Assembly: GCA_902799465.1 (NCBI GenBank)
Contig: CADCAS010000018.1
Coordinates: 1-36,929, forward strand
DNA length: 36,929 nucleotides
Direction of reading: 5' to 3'
From: an uncultured Eubacteriales bacterium
GTDB taxonomy: Bacteria; Bacillota; Clostridia; Christensenellales; Aristaeellaceae
Every line of letters starts with the position of its first letter. Position 1 is the stretch's first letter. The position numbers and the translations under genes were made by a program. The notes under the pieces were generated by a model. The model had not been told where the DNA came from. It ran no database searches and saw only the letters and a list, made by a program, of their open reading frames with translations. Below, one piece after another: positions 19,768 to 28,731 of this stretch.

Positions 19768-20883
19768 TCAGCGGCCCACCTTTTTGCGCTGCTTGACCTT
19801 GTACAGCGCGTTGTCGGCCTCCTCGATCAGGGATTCCAGCGACTGGCCGGGCTTGTACTGCGCGATGCCCACGCTCGTCGCGAACGTGTAGGGCGGACAG
19901 TGCTCCTTGCGGTATTGGGCGAAGCCGGCCTGGATATCCCGCTTAAGCGCCTCCGGGTCGGAGCTGGTCATCACCAGGAACTCGTCCCCGCCATAGCGGA
20001 CCACGAGACCCCTTCGCCCGGCCATCGCGCCGGTGAGGATATGCGCGGCGTTGACGAGGGCCTGGTCGCCCTCCGGATGGCCGTAGGTGTCGTTGATCTT
20101 TTTGAAGTTGTCCAGGTCCATCATCAGCAGGTACAGCGGCTGGTCCTGTTTCGTGTATCCCTCGAAGACCTCGGGCAGGGTCTTTCGGTTGTTCAGGCCC
20201 GTGAGGCCGTCTCGCACGATCTCGTTGTCCTGGTCGTTCATGTAGAGCAGCACGAGCGATATGGAGGCGCAGGTCCATGCGCCGGGCATGCCGGTGTAGA
20301 ACATGCTGACGATCGTTCCGACGATCGGAACGGCATAGAAGCTCAGCAGCGACAGGGCGACGCGGCGCCGACCGCGTTCCCGGTTGCGGAGCAGGTAGAT
20401 CACCAGGTGTCCCAGCGGGAGGAGCAGCATGCCGTAGGCGCCGATCATCTGAAGCCAGAAGAGCGGGCCGTGCTCGTAGACGTTGTCCGCGGACACGGTG
20501 AAGATCCATCCGGTCCGGATGGAGAGGAGGTTCAGCACCAGAAAGACCAGCCCGGGTATCATCATCCGGGTTTGCAGACGCCGGGTGATGCTGTAGCCCA
20601 GCGTTTCCAGCACATACAGATACCAGACGCCGCCCAGTATGACCCCGCCCGCCAGATAGAGGGCGTTGACCAGACTGTTGACAAAGACGGCGCCGGGAAA
20701 GGCGCGGCCCTCGACGAGCAGCCACAGGGTATCCAGCGATAGCGCCGCGATCACGCCGTAGACCAGAGCGCGGAACAGCACCCGGCTCATCTGCTGGTTG
20801 ACGTTGGCCGCGGTCTGATGCACGATGGCGTACAGCATCAACAGGCACAGCGCGTTGAGCTCAATGTGAATTGCCGTTATCAT
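19768..20883 (-). CDS. Membrane diguanylate cyclase (GGDEF)
   Basis: Makes cyclic di-GMP from two GTP; 371 residues. The N-terminal ~215 residues have about seven hydrophobic helices, a membrane sensor of no named family. The GGDEF domain starts at DGLTGLNNRKTL (about 225). It has the metal-binding MDLDNFKKINDTYGHPEGD and an intact active-site GGDEF (298-302). The RxxD inhibitory site expected a few residues before GGDEF is absent (AGRRGLVVRYGGDEF), so product inhibition by the I-site is unlikely. No EAL domain. ATG 20883 is preceded by AAGGATGAGG. Its own promoter is at 20986-21014. No c-di-GMP riboswitch or other obvious c-di-GMP effector is in this window. Confidence 0.95.
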   Translation of the reverse strand: MITAIHIELNALCLLMLYAIVHQTAANVNQQMSRVLFRALVYGVIAALSLDTLWLLVEGRAFPGAVFVNSLVNALYLAGGVILGGVWYLYVLETLGYSITRRLQTRMMIPGLVFLVLNLLSIRTGWIFTVSADNVYEHGPLFWLQMIGAYGMLLLPLGHLVIYLLRNRERGRRRVALSLLSFYAVPIVGTIVSMFYTGMPGAWTCASISLVLLYMNDQDNEIVRDGLTGLNNRKTLPEVFEGYTKQDQPLYLLMMDLDNFKKINDTYGHPEGDQALVNAAHILTGAMAGRRGLVVRYGGDEFLVMTSSDPEALKRDIQAGFAQYRKEHCPPYTFATSVGIAQYKPGQSLESLIEEADNALYKVKQRKKVGR

Positions 20884-20985
20884 TGCCCCTCATCCTTCTA
20901 CAGAATATGTGTATCGGGCCACGGTCACAGCGCCCCGGTTCCCCCGAAGGCGCGCGAAAGCCCTGCCTATAACTATCCATATTCC

Positions 20986-21014
20986 ATTATAGCAGAAATC
21001 CGGGATGCCATCAA
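20986..21014 (-). promoter_or_regulatory. Promoter of the diguanylate cyclase gene
   Basis: Minus strand TTGATG (21014-21009), 17 bp, perfect TATAAT (20991-20986), about 100 bp before the start codon. Confidence 0.78.
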
Positions 21015-21044
21015 CCTCGTGGGGCGATTGGGGAAATAAAATGA

Positions 21045-21352
21045 GGGAAAAGGGAACAGGGAAAAGGGAAAAGGGAAAAGGGGAACCGGGGGACGAGGAA
21101 GCAGGGGTGCCGCGTGCTCTGTGGGGCGGGCTATTTTAATTCCTAATTCTTAAGTACCTATTCAGTCGCCCAGGGATGACTCCCTCAGTCAGCCTGCGGC
21201 TGCCAGCTCCCTCGTAGAGGGAGCCTGAACGGGAGCCCAAAAGCCTCCCTCTTTGAGGGAGGTGGCCCGCGAAGCGGGCTGGAAGGAGTCCGCGACTGAA
21301 CAGTTACATTCTTAATTCCTAATTCTTAATTCCTAATTCCTAATTTCTGATT
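21045..21352. repeat. Composite heptad array region C
   Basis: Three blocks: GGGAAAA/GGGAACA heptads (21045-21086), ATTCCTA/ATTCTTA (about 21136-21150) and six ATTCTTA/ATTCCTA heptads (21308-21350). The last two face each other across the nested hairpin element at 21161-21300. The first block has no partner arm here, so two elements may have been joined. Confidence 0.7.
21161..21300. repeat. Multi-hairpin MITE-like element nested in array C
   Basis: 140 bp bounded by the perfect inverted repeat TTCAGTCGC (21161-21169) / GCGACTGAA (21292-21300), with an inner pair GACTCC/GGAGTC. Inside are consecutive hairpins: AGCCTGCGGCT, GCTCCCTC-GTA-GAGGGAGC (21206-21224), CCTCCCTC-TTT-GAGGGAGG and GCCCGCGAAGCGGGC. 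It resembles hairpin-rich interspersed elements I recall from gut Firmicutes genomes. No ORF. Confidence 0.72.
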
Positions 21353-21420
21353 GATCGTCCGTCCGCTTCGGGCAGGTGTAAAATGGGCGCGGTATATTTT
21401 TATGATGGGCGGTTAAGCTA

Positions 21421-21449
21421 TTGAAAAAAATCAAGCAATATGCTATAAT
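21421..21449 (+). promoter_or_regulatory. Strong promoter of the phosphatase/AfuABC-like operon
   Basis: TTGAAA (21421-21426), 17-bp spacer, TATAAT (21444-21449) with the extended -10 dinucleotide TG at 21441-21442. The expected transcript start (about 21456) rules out ATG 21459 as an ordinary start and supports ATG 21483. Confidence 0.88.
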
Positions 21450-21482
21450 TGTTAAGGAATGTCACTGAAAGGACCCGTGCAA

Positions 21483-22313
21483 ATGTTAAATGAAGTCGGC
21501 GCAATCGCGAGGGCGGCGGGAGAGTTCGTCCGGGGGATGGAGCGGCAGAAGTCGCTGATCATCCGGGAGAAGGGATCGAGCTACGACTTTGTCACGTCGG
21601 CGGACACGGGCTCCCAGCAGCTGATCAAGGAGCGCGTGCGGGCGCTGTTCCCGGACGATCTCGTGATCGGCGAGGAGGACAATCTGACGGACCGGGAGGT
21701 CCTGGACCGCTGCCTGAACGCCACGCGGCGCGTGTGGCTGGTGGACCCCGTGGACGGGACGGCCAACTACATCCGGGGACTGGGCGGCTACGCCGTTTCG
21801 ATCGGCATATTCGAGGCGGGCGAGGTCGTCTACGCCGCCGTCTATCTGCCCGATTCCGACGAGCTGTTCACGGCGCAGAAGGGGAAGGGGGCCGCGCTGA
21901 ACGGCGCGCCCATCCACGTCGCCGAACGCTCCAGGCTCTGCGACGCGGTCGGGGCGACGCACGTCCCGGTGAGCGACATGGACCTGCGGCGGCGCTGCAA
22001 CCGCTGGAACGAGGCCGCCATCATGGCCAGCCAGAACCTGCGCATGCTGGGCTCCTCCGTGCGGACCCAGATGAAGGTGGCCGCGGGCGGGCTGGATTAC
22101 TATTACGAATACGGGCCCCATCCGTGGGATGTTGCCGCCGGAAGCCTCATCATCCGGGAGGCGGGCGGCGTCGTGAGCCGCCTGGACGGCGGGGCGTTCG
22201 ACTACGCGCTGGGCGGCGTACTGGCTGCCTCGGCGGCGATCCACGGCGAGGCGCTGGCGCTTCTGAATGCGGCCGACCAACGCATGTCCGAATTTGGAAT
22301 CTATCCGGCATGA
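21483..22313 (+). CDS. Inositol-monophosphatase-family phosphatase
   Basis: Mg2+-dependent phosphomonoesterase of the IMPase/FBPase superfamily, 276 residues. Motif A: GEED (Glu64-Glu65) and WLVDPVDGTANYIRG (Asp88, Asp91). Motif B: PHPWDVAAG (Trp215-Asp216). These supply the metal and catalytic residues. ATG 21483 has AAAGGA 9 nt upstream and fits the promoter; ATG 21459 lies only about 3 nt from the predicted transcript start. It leads an operon with an AfuABC/Fbp-type importer, which suggests the phosphatase acts on the imported, phosphorylated solute. Candidate substrates are sugar phosphates, inositol phosphates or the 3',5'-ADP/CysQ class. The exact substrate cannot be assigned from these motifs. 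Confidence 0.92.
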   Translation: MLNEVGAIARAAGEFVRGMERQKSLIIREKGSSYDFVTSADTGSQQLIKERVRALFPDDLVIGEEDNLTDREVLDRCLNATRRVWLVDPVDGTANYIRGLGGYAVSIGIFEAGEVVYAAVYLPDSDELFTAQKGKGAALNGAPIHVAERSRLCDAVGATHVPVSDMDLRRRCNRWNEAAIMASQNLRMLGSSVRTQMKVAAGGLDYYYEYGPHPWDVAAGSLIIREAGGVVSRLDGGAFDYALGGVLAASAAIHGEALALLNAADQRMSEFGIYPA

Positions 22314-22343
22314 GCCGGAGAATGATAAAAAGGAGGATTACCC

Positions 22344-23321
22344 ATGAAAAAGTTTCTGGCACTGTTCCTTGTGACGCTGCTGGCGCTGGCGTCCGTGTCC
22401 GCGATGGCGGAGGGTAAGCTCGTCCTGTACTATTCCCACGCGGCGGAGTGGTCTGATCCGATCATTCAGGGCTTCGAGGAGAAGTATGGCGTCGATGTCG
22501 AGCTGGTCTCCCTGGGCACCGGCGAGTGCCTGAGCCGCATCCAGGCCGAGGCCGCCAATCCCCAGGCGGACGTCGTTTGGGGCGGCGTGGTGGAGAGCTA
22601 CATCCCCGTGGCGGACCTGCTGGAATCCTACGAGAGCCCGGAGATCCCGAATCTGTATCCCGGCGTGTACGACACCGAGAACTTCAAGTGGTATGCCTTC
22701 GACCTGGAGCCGATGGTGATGGTCTACAACACCTCCGTCGCCGAGAAGCCCACCCGCTGGGACGACATGCTCAAGGACGAGTTCCGCGGCAAGATCGCCA
22801 CGGCCGACCCGGTGAAGTCCTCCTCCGCGTTCGCCTGCATCATGGCCATCATGGGCGCTTATGGCATGGAGGACGGCGGCGGATATGACTTCCTCGCCAA
22901 GCTGATCGACAATCTGGACGGCATCGTGCTGTCCTCCTCCTCCTCCGTGTACAAGGGAACCGCCGACGGCGAGTATGACATCGGCCTGACCTACGAAGAG
23001 GCGGCGCTGCGCTATCGCAGCGAGGGCGCGAGCCTGGACATCGTCTATCCCGAGGAGGGCACCAACATCTTCATGAGCCCCGTGACCATCGTCAAGGGCG
23101 GCCCCAACACCGACAACGCCAAGCTGTTTGTGGACTATGTGCTGTCCGCCGAGGTGCAGGGCAAGCTGGCCGACCTGTTCCGCCGCTCTTCCCGCACCGA
23201 CATCGAGCTGCCCGCCGACTTCATCCCCACCTCCGAGATCACGGTCGCGCCCTACGACATCAACTGGGTCGTGGAGCACACCCCCGAGTTCAATGAGTTC
23301 TGGGAGGATCACACCCTGTAA
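22344..23321 (+). CDS. ABC importer solute-binding protein (AfuA/Fbp/AEP-like)
   Basis: Extracytoplasmic receptor of the Fe3+/2-aminoethylphosphonate/hexose-phosphate importer group, 325 residues. The signal peptide is residues 1-22 ending SAMA|EG, with no lipobox Cys. Typical features are LVLYYSHAAEWSDPIIQGFE and GTGECLSRIQAEAANPQADV followed by VWGGVVESY, the stretch that in AfuA and phosphonate receptors precedes the ligand site. A Ser run (SSSSSVYKGT, about 195-204) could bind an anionic ligand. The paired Tyr of iron-binding FbpA are not evident to me, which argues against iron. Start has AAGGAGG. 30 bp after the phosphatase gene. The anionic-solute reading is inference from context and family. 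Confidence 0.9.
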   Translation: MKKFLALFLVTLLALASVSAMAEGKLVLYYSHAAEWSDPIIQGFEEKYGVDVELVSLGTGECLSRIQAEAANPQADVVWGGVVESYIPVADLLESYESPEIPNLYPGVYDTENFKWYAFDLEPMVMVYNTSVAEKPTRWDDMLKDEFRGKIATADPVKSSSAFACIMAIMGAYGMEDGGGYDFLAKLIDNLDGIVLSSSSSVYKGTADGEYDIGLTYEEAALRYRSEGASLDIVYPEEGTNIFMSPVTIVKGGPNTDNAKLFVDYVLSAEVQGKLADLFRRSSRTDIELPADFIPTSEITVAPYDINWVVEHTPEFNEFWEDHTL

Positions 23322-23357
23322 TGCCGGAGCAATTCGGCTAAATGGCGCCCCTGTTGG

Positions 23358-23382
23358 GCCGGGGACTTTCCCCGGCTCTTTT
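23358..23382 (+). terminator. Intercistronic terminator-like hairpin after the binding protein
   Basis: 8-bp stem GCCGGGGA/TCCCCGGC, loop CTT, then TCTTTT. It sits inside the operon, like the hairpin at 12982-13010 after the other binding-protein gene, and probably lowers expression of the ATPase and permease. Confidence 0.75.
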
Positions 23383-23411
23383 CAATATCAGACTTAGGAC
23401 GGTGAATCAAC

Positions 23412-24469
<1,058 letters not shown>

Positions 24470-24473
<4 letters not shown>

Positions 24474-26137
24474 AGGTATCCATCGGCGAATCCCTGAGAC
24501 GCAACCGTCAGCAGGGGTGGTATTGGGGCGTCGTGACCGTTGTGATACTGATATTCTGCGTGCTGTTTATACTGTATCCGTTCGGAAGGCTGTTTATGCA
24601 GAGCTTCTTTGAAGACGGTCACTTCACACTGGCCAACTATGTGAAATTCTTCGGGCGCGAGGCGTATCGCAAGGTCCTGGGCAACACGCTGAAGGTATCC
24701 ATCAGCGCCACGCTGCTGGGCGTGCTGCTGGGTCTGCCCATGGCGTATGTATCGACCCGCTTCAATATCTGGGGCAAAAAGGCCATCAACGCCTGCGTCG
24801 TGCTGTCCATGCTGTCCCCGCCGTTCATCGGGGCCTACAGCTGGATACTGCTGCTGGGCAAGGCGGGCTACATCACCACCTTTATCCGGAACACCTTCGG
24901 GGTTGACATCGGCTCGATCTACGGCTTCAACGGCATACTGCTGGTGTTCACGCTGAAGCTGTTTCCCTATGTGTACATGTACACGTCCACGGCGCTTCAA
25001 AACTTCGACAGCGCCCTGGAGGAGGCCAGCGAAAGCCTGGGCGTGCATGGCTTTGCCCGCATACGCCGGGTGACGATGCCCATCATCATGCCTACGATAC
25101 TCTCCGCGGCGCTGATCGTGTTCATGACCTCCATGGCGGACTTCGGCACGCCGGTGCTGATCGGGCGCGGCTACAAGGTGCTGACGGTGCTGATCTATGA
25201 GAAGTACCTGAGCGAGGTCTCCACCCAGGCGTCCTTCGCCAGTGCCATGGCCGTCGTGGCGGTCGTGTTCACCATGGCGGTGCTGTTCTTGCAAAAGTGG
25301 ATACTGAACCGCAAGAGCTACACCATGTCCGCGATGCGCCCGCCGGAGGTCGTGAAGCTGACCACGGGCAAGCGCGTCCTGGCCACGGCCTTTGTGTGGA
25401 TCGTGGCGCTGATCGCCATGCTGCCGCAGATCACGATCATCATCACGTCCTTCCGCAATACCAACGGCAGCCAGTTCGTGGCGGGCTTCGGCCTGGACAA
25501 CTATCGGGCAATCGCCTCCCGCGTGGGCAGCATCGTGAACACCTACAAGTTCTCGATCATCGCCATCATACTGATGATGATCCTCGGCCTGCACCTGGCC
25601 TATATCATCGTGCGGCGCAAGGGCAAGGTGGCCAATCTGCTGGACGTGCTGGCGATGTTCCCCTATGTCATTCCGGGCTCCGTCATCGGTATCGGCATGG
25701 TCCTGGCCTTCAACACGAAGCCGCTGATCCTGACGGGCACGGCCGCCATCATGGTGATCGCCTATACGATCCGCAAGCTGCCGTTTACGCTGCGCTCGTC
25801 CATCGGCACGCTGTACCAGATCGAGCCCGCCATCGAGGAGGCGTCCATATCCCTCGGAGAGCCGCCGATGAAGACCTTCTTCAAGACCACGGCGATACTG
25901 ATGCTCCCGGGCATGCTGTCGGGCGCGGTGCTCTCCTTCGTGGCGACGATCAACGAGCTGAGCTCGACGATCATCCTCTATACCGGCGGCACCTCCACCA
26001 TTTCGGCGGCCATTTACACGACGCTGTTCGCGGACGCCTACGGCCCCGCGGCGGCGCTGTCCACCATCCTGACCGCCTCGACCATACTCGCCCTGCTGCT
26101 GTTTAACAAGATCTCGGGCGGGAAGAATGTGATTTGA
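24470..26137 (+). CDS. ABC importer fused double permease (FbpB/AfuB-like)
   Basis: Both channel halves in one chain of 555 residues, usual for Fbp/Afu/phosphonate-type importers. About twelve membrane helices; two EAA coupling loops, EEASESLGVHGFARIRRVTM in the first half and EEASISLGEPPMKTFFKTTA in the second, dock the ATPase. The start is translationally coupled to the ATPase gene. The stop is followed within 3 bp by a perfect hairpin and repeat E3, which probably end the transcript. Confidence 0.95.
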
Positions 26138-26139
26138 GG

Positions 26140-26168
26140 GGATTTGTCGGGCTTTGCCCGACAAATCC
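26140..26168. repeat. Perfect 13-bp hairpin at the end of E3
   Basis: GGATTTGTCGGGC, loop TTT, GCCCGACAAATCC, immediately joined to E3. Counterpart of 13913-13941. It may act as a terminator for the importer operon, although there is no T-run. Confidence 0.85.
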
Positions 26169-26315
26169 AGGGAGTAGGGAGTAGGCAGTAGGGAGTAGGG
26201 GGAGTTACGGCACAGCCTCTGACTTCTATTGAAAACTGGGGATGCTTATCGTTCTTCATTCCTTTAGAACGCCGTTCATCTGCCGTTCTCCCCTACTCCC
26301 TACTGCCTACTCCCT
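26169..26315 (-). repeat. Interspersed repeat copy E3 (inverted)
   Basis: Reverse complement of E1/E2, 147 bp. It matches E1 almost base for base, including the flank GGGGATTTA, but has one heptad fewer in one arm and lacks about 20 bp of core between CATCCCCAG and TTTTCAATAG. The clean internal deletion suggests the core segment is dispensable. Confidence 0.9.
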
Positions 26316-26345
26316 AAATCCCCATTCCCGACAGGCATAAAATGG

Positions 26346-26374
26346 TTGTCACGCGCTTTTCCGTGTGCTATTAT
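26346..26374 (+). promoter_or_regulatory. Promoter upstream of the AI-2E permease gene
   Basis: TTGTCA (26346-26351), 17 bp, TATTAT (26369-26374) with an extended -10 TG (26366-26367). It predicts a leader of about 290 nt before ATG 26672, most of it folded into hairpins. Confidence 0.7.
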
Positions 26375-26439
26375 TATTAGGAGAATGGAGCTGTCGGGAC
26401 GAGGAGCGGCCTTATGTCCATCGGGAAGCGGCGGCTTAT

Positions 26440-26645
26440 CACGGCCCACGCATGAATGACAAGACGGATTGAAATCTTACAGAAAGGTTACGAATCGTAC
26501 CTATTTCAATCACATGTACCGGCTGTGCCGGTGCATGTGGATTCCCACAAAGAAATCGCTTGCGATTTCGACTGGGAATCGGTACCACTCGCGCAAAATC
26601 CGCAGATTTTGCGCGACAGGCTCACGCATTCATGCGTGAGCCGTG
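26440..26645. repeat. Palindrome cluster in the AI-2E permease leader
   Basis: Bounded by an inverted repeat of 19 bp with one mismatch (26440-26458 and 26627-26645). Inside are, in order: CACATGTACCGGC-TGT-GCCGGTGCATGTG (26511-26539); GATTCCCA/TGGGAATC enclosing GAAATCGC-TT-GCGATTTC (26540-26580); GCGCAAAATC-CGCA-GATTTTGCGC (26591-26614); and GGCTCACGCA-TTCA-TGCGTGAGCC (26619-26642). The open frame through it is forced by the palindromes and has no ribosome site. It could be an RNA control region or a mobile element. Confidence 0.75.
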
Positions 26646-26671
26646 GGCGGCTTATGGTGCGGAGAGGACAA

Positions 26672-27886
26672 ATGAAGAACGAGAAATATGTGAAGATCGG
26701 CGTGACGGGCGCGGCAATCGTCGCCTTCGGGATACTGTTTTTCTTCCTGGTGTATCGGATGGACAGGTTTTCCGGGGCGCTCGGCATGATCATGGGCATC
26801 CTGCGCCCGTTCCTGCTCGGAGGCATCATCGCCTACATCGTGACGCCCCTCGCCCACAGGCTCAACCGCTTGTTCAGGGGCAAGCGGGCGGGATTGTCCA
26901 ACGTCCTGGCCCTGCTGGCCGTCATACTGTGCGTCGTCCTCATCGTCCTTCTGATCGTGCCGCAGCTGGTCACGAGCATCGTCGGGATCATGAAGGAGTT
27001 GCCGGCGCAATTCGCGGTGGCGCAGGCGAAGATCGACGTGCTGCTCAAGAGTCTCGCGGAGGCGCACCCGGAGTACGCGGAGGCCATCGACAACGCCCTG
27101 TCGTCGATCACGAAGTCCGTGAACAGCTTCGCGAGCGGGAATTTCGGCTCGGCGGATGACATCATCAGGAACCTAAAGCCCATACTCATCGGCTCGACCT
27201 CCACGGTCTCCAGCGCCATCGGCGTGATCAAGGACCTCTTCATCGGCTTTATCGTGGCGCTGTATTTCCTGTCCCGGCGGCGGCAGCTGGCGGCGCAGGC
27301 GGAGCTGATGGTCCGGGGGATCTTCAAGGATGCGTGGGCGGACTGGATCATCCACGAGGTCAAATACGCGGACCGCATGTTCAACGGCTTCTTCATGGGC
27401 AAGCTGCTCGATTCGACCATCGTGGGCGTGATCTGCCTCGTCGGCTGCCTGGTGATGGGGTTTGAATCCCCGCTGCTGATCGCGGTGATCGTCGGCGTCA
27501 CGAACATCATTCCCTTCTTCGGGCCGTTCATCGGCGCGATCCCCTGCGCGCTGCTGCTGCTGCTTGACAACCCGGTGCACGCGCTGATGTTCCTGATCTT
27601 TGTGATCGTCCTCCAGCAGCTGGACGGCAACGTCATCGGCCCCAAGATCCTCGGCGATTCCACGGGCCTGTCCGCGCTGTGGGTTATGTTCGGCATACTG
27701 CTGTTCGGCGGACTCTGGGGCATCGTGGGCATGCTGGTGGGCGTGCCGCTGATGGCCGTCATCTACGATATCGTGCGCCAGATGACCTTCGGCGGCGTTC
27801 GGAAGCGCGGCCATGGGGAGATGATCGACGCCTACCGGAAGGAATTCCATCCCGAGGCGGAGAAGGGCGCGGGCAAGGCCGATTGA
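26672..27886 (+). CDS. AI-2E family permease (first copy)
   Basis: Membrane protein of the AI-2 exporter/YhhQ-like superfamily (PF01594), 404 residues, about eight helices. Early helices span residues 8-60 and 75-100. The C-terminal half has the family blocks VGVTNIIPFFGPFIGAIP, VIVLQQLDGNVIGPKILGD and GLWGIVGMLVGVPLMAVIYD. Members export autoinducer-2, or in some species act as Na+/H+ antiporters; sequence does not decide. The frame is open 72 codons upstream through the palindrome cluster, but GGAGAGGA before ATG 26672 marks the start. The Nudix gene follows after 40 bp, so the two are probably cotranscribed. A paralogue is at 33809-35059. Confidence 0.93.
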   Translation: MKNEKYVKIGVTGAAIVAFGILFFFLVYRMDRFSGALGMIMGILRPFLLGGIIAYIVTPLAHRLNRLFRGKRAGLSNVLALLAVILCVVLIVLLIVPQLVTSIVGIMKELPAQFAVAQAKIDVLLKSLAEAHPEYAEAIDNALSSITKSVNSFASGNFGSADDIIRNLKPILIGSTSTVSSAIGVIKDLFIGFIVALYFLSRRRQLAAQAELMVRGIFKDAWADWIIHEVKYADRMFNGFFMGKLLDSTIVGVICLVGCLVMGFESPLLIAVIVGVTNIIPFFGPFIGAIPCALLLLLDNPVHALMFLIFVIVLQQLDGNVIGPKILGDSTGLSALWVMFGILLFGGLWGIVGMLVGVPLMAVIYDIVRQMTFGGVRKRGHGEMIDAYRKEFHPEAEKGAGKAD

Positions 27887-27926
27887 GCGCTCCCCGCGAA
27901 CGGCGCGACAGGAGAGGAGGGAGACC

Positions 27927-28427
27927 ATGGCGGAGATGCGAGACAAGCGGGGGCTGACCGAGGCGGAGGCCATCGCGCAATACCGGGCGATGAACTATCC
28001 CAAGCCCGCCTTGACCGCGGACATCGCGGTGTTCGCAAGGTGCGGCGCGGGGATGAAGCTGCTGCTCATCCGCCGCGGCGGGCATCCGTATCTGGGGTGC
28101 TGGGCGCTGCCGGGGGGCTTTGCCGACCGGGGAGAGACGATCGAGCGCACCGCCGCCCGCGAGCTCGAGGAGGAGACGGGGATCACGGGGCTGGAGCTGT
28201 CCCTGGTGGGCATCTACAGTGCCCCGGGCCGCGACCCGCGGGGCTGGACGGTGTCCGCCGCGTATGCGACCGTATTGGACGAGGGGATGCTCCACGCGAC
28301 GGCGGGCGATGACGCCGCGGAGGCCGAATGGGTGGAGGTCCGGGACGGAAAGCCGCTGCTGCCGGAGGGCGAGCGCCTCGCCTTTGACCACGCGGAGATC
28401 ATCGCGGACGCCTGGAGGACGCTTTGA
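27927..28427 (+). CDS. Nudix hydrolase (ADP-ribose pyrophosphatase-like)
   Basis: Cleaves a nucleoside diphosphate linked to another moiety; 166 residues. A complete Nudix box GX5EX7REUXEEXGU runs from Gly64 to Ile86 (GFADRGETIERTAARELEEE, TGI). The N-terminal extension YPKPALTADIAVF and the segment ALPGGF before the box are usual in the COG1051 ADP-ribose group, which I favour; 8-oxo-dGTP cleavage cannot be excluded. AGGAGGGAG precedes ATG 27927. Confidence 0.93.
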   Translation: MAEMRDKRGLTEAEAIAQYRAMNYPKPALTADIAVFARCGAGMKLLLIRRGGHPYLGCWALPGGFADRGETIERTAARELEEETGITGLELSLVGIYSAPGRDPRGWTVSAAYATVLDEGMLHATAGDDAAEAEWVEVRDGKPLLPEGERLAFDHAEIIADAWRTL

Positions 28428-28444
28428 GCCCTGTGGCGGACGGG

Positions 28445-28478
28445 TGTGACACTTCTGTGACAGACCCTGTGATATACT
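28445..28478 (+). promoter_or_regulatory. Activator-type promoter with TGTGAC-N5-TGTGAC repeat
   Basis: TGTGAC (28445-28450), ACTTC, TGTGAC (28456-28461), 11 nt (AGACCCTGTGA), then -10 TATACT (28473-28478). There is no -35 match. Two 6-mers on an 11-bp period just upstream of -10 are the layout used by OmpR/PhoB-type regulators (for example WalR, TGTWAH-N5-TGTWAH). It shares almost every base with the minus-strand promoter at 18357-18390. Confidence 0.75.
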
Positions 28479-28530
28479 GCCCCTGTAATTGAGAGAACAC
28501 CGCGGCCAACGCCGAGCGGAAGGGGCAATC

Positions 28531-28707
28531 ATGATGAACGAGAGCATGAACGCTCAGACTGAAATCACCGAGAAGGATATGGAAAAGGTGGCCGGAGGCA
28601 TCATCCGCCACATCTCGCCAAAGACGACGGACCCCGCCGGGAAGGACGACAAGAATGCCGCCAGCAGCAACGCGTCCAAGGCGCCGAAGCGCCGCAAGGA
28701 TGCCTGA
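28531..28707 (+). CDS. Small peptide precursor with double-glycine leader
   Basis: 58 residues. The N-terminal part is a classic bacteriocin/RiPP-type leader: acidic, with EITEKDMEKVAGG, i.e. the E-L/M-x-K-V-x-G-G pattern recognised by C39 peptidase-ABC exporters, cleaved after Gly23. The predicted 35-residue core begins IIRHISPKTTDPAGKDDKNA and is rich in Lys, Arg, Ala, Ser and Asp with a KAPKRRKDA tail. It has no Cys, Trp or Tyr, so thioether or lasso-type marks are not obvious. ATG 28531 (or 28534) follows GGAAGGGG at 28518-28525; an earlier in-frame start at 28489 has no ribosome site. No exporter, immunity or modifying gene is next to it. A peptide signal or unmodified bacteriocin is possible; unproven. 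Confidence 0.7.
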   Translation: MMNESMNAQTEITEKDMEKVAGGIIRHISPKTTDPAGKDDKNAASSNASKAPKRRKDA

Positions 28708-28731
28708 ACGCCACGGCAATGGCTTGTCTAA

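Noticed and set aside
26456..26671. 72-codon N-terminal extension of the AI-2E permease
   Set aside because: It translates the palindrome cluster, has no ribosome site, and would place a hydrophilic stretch before the first helix.
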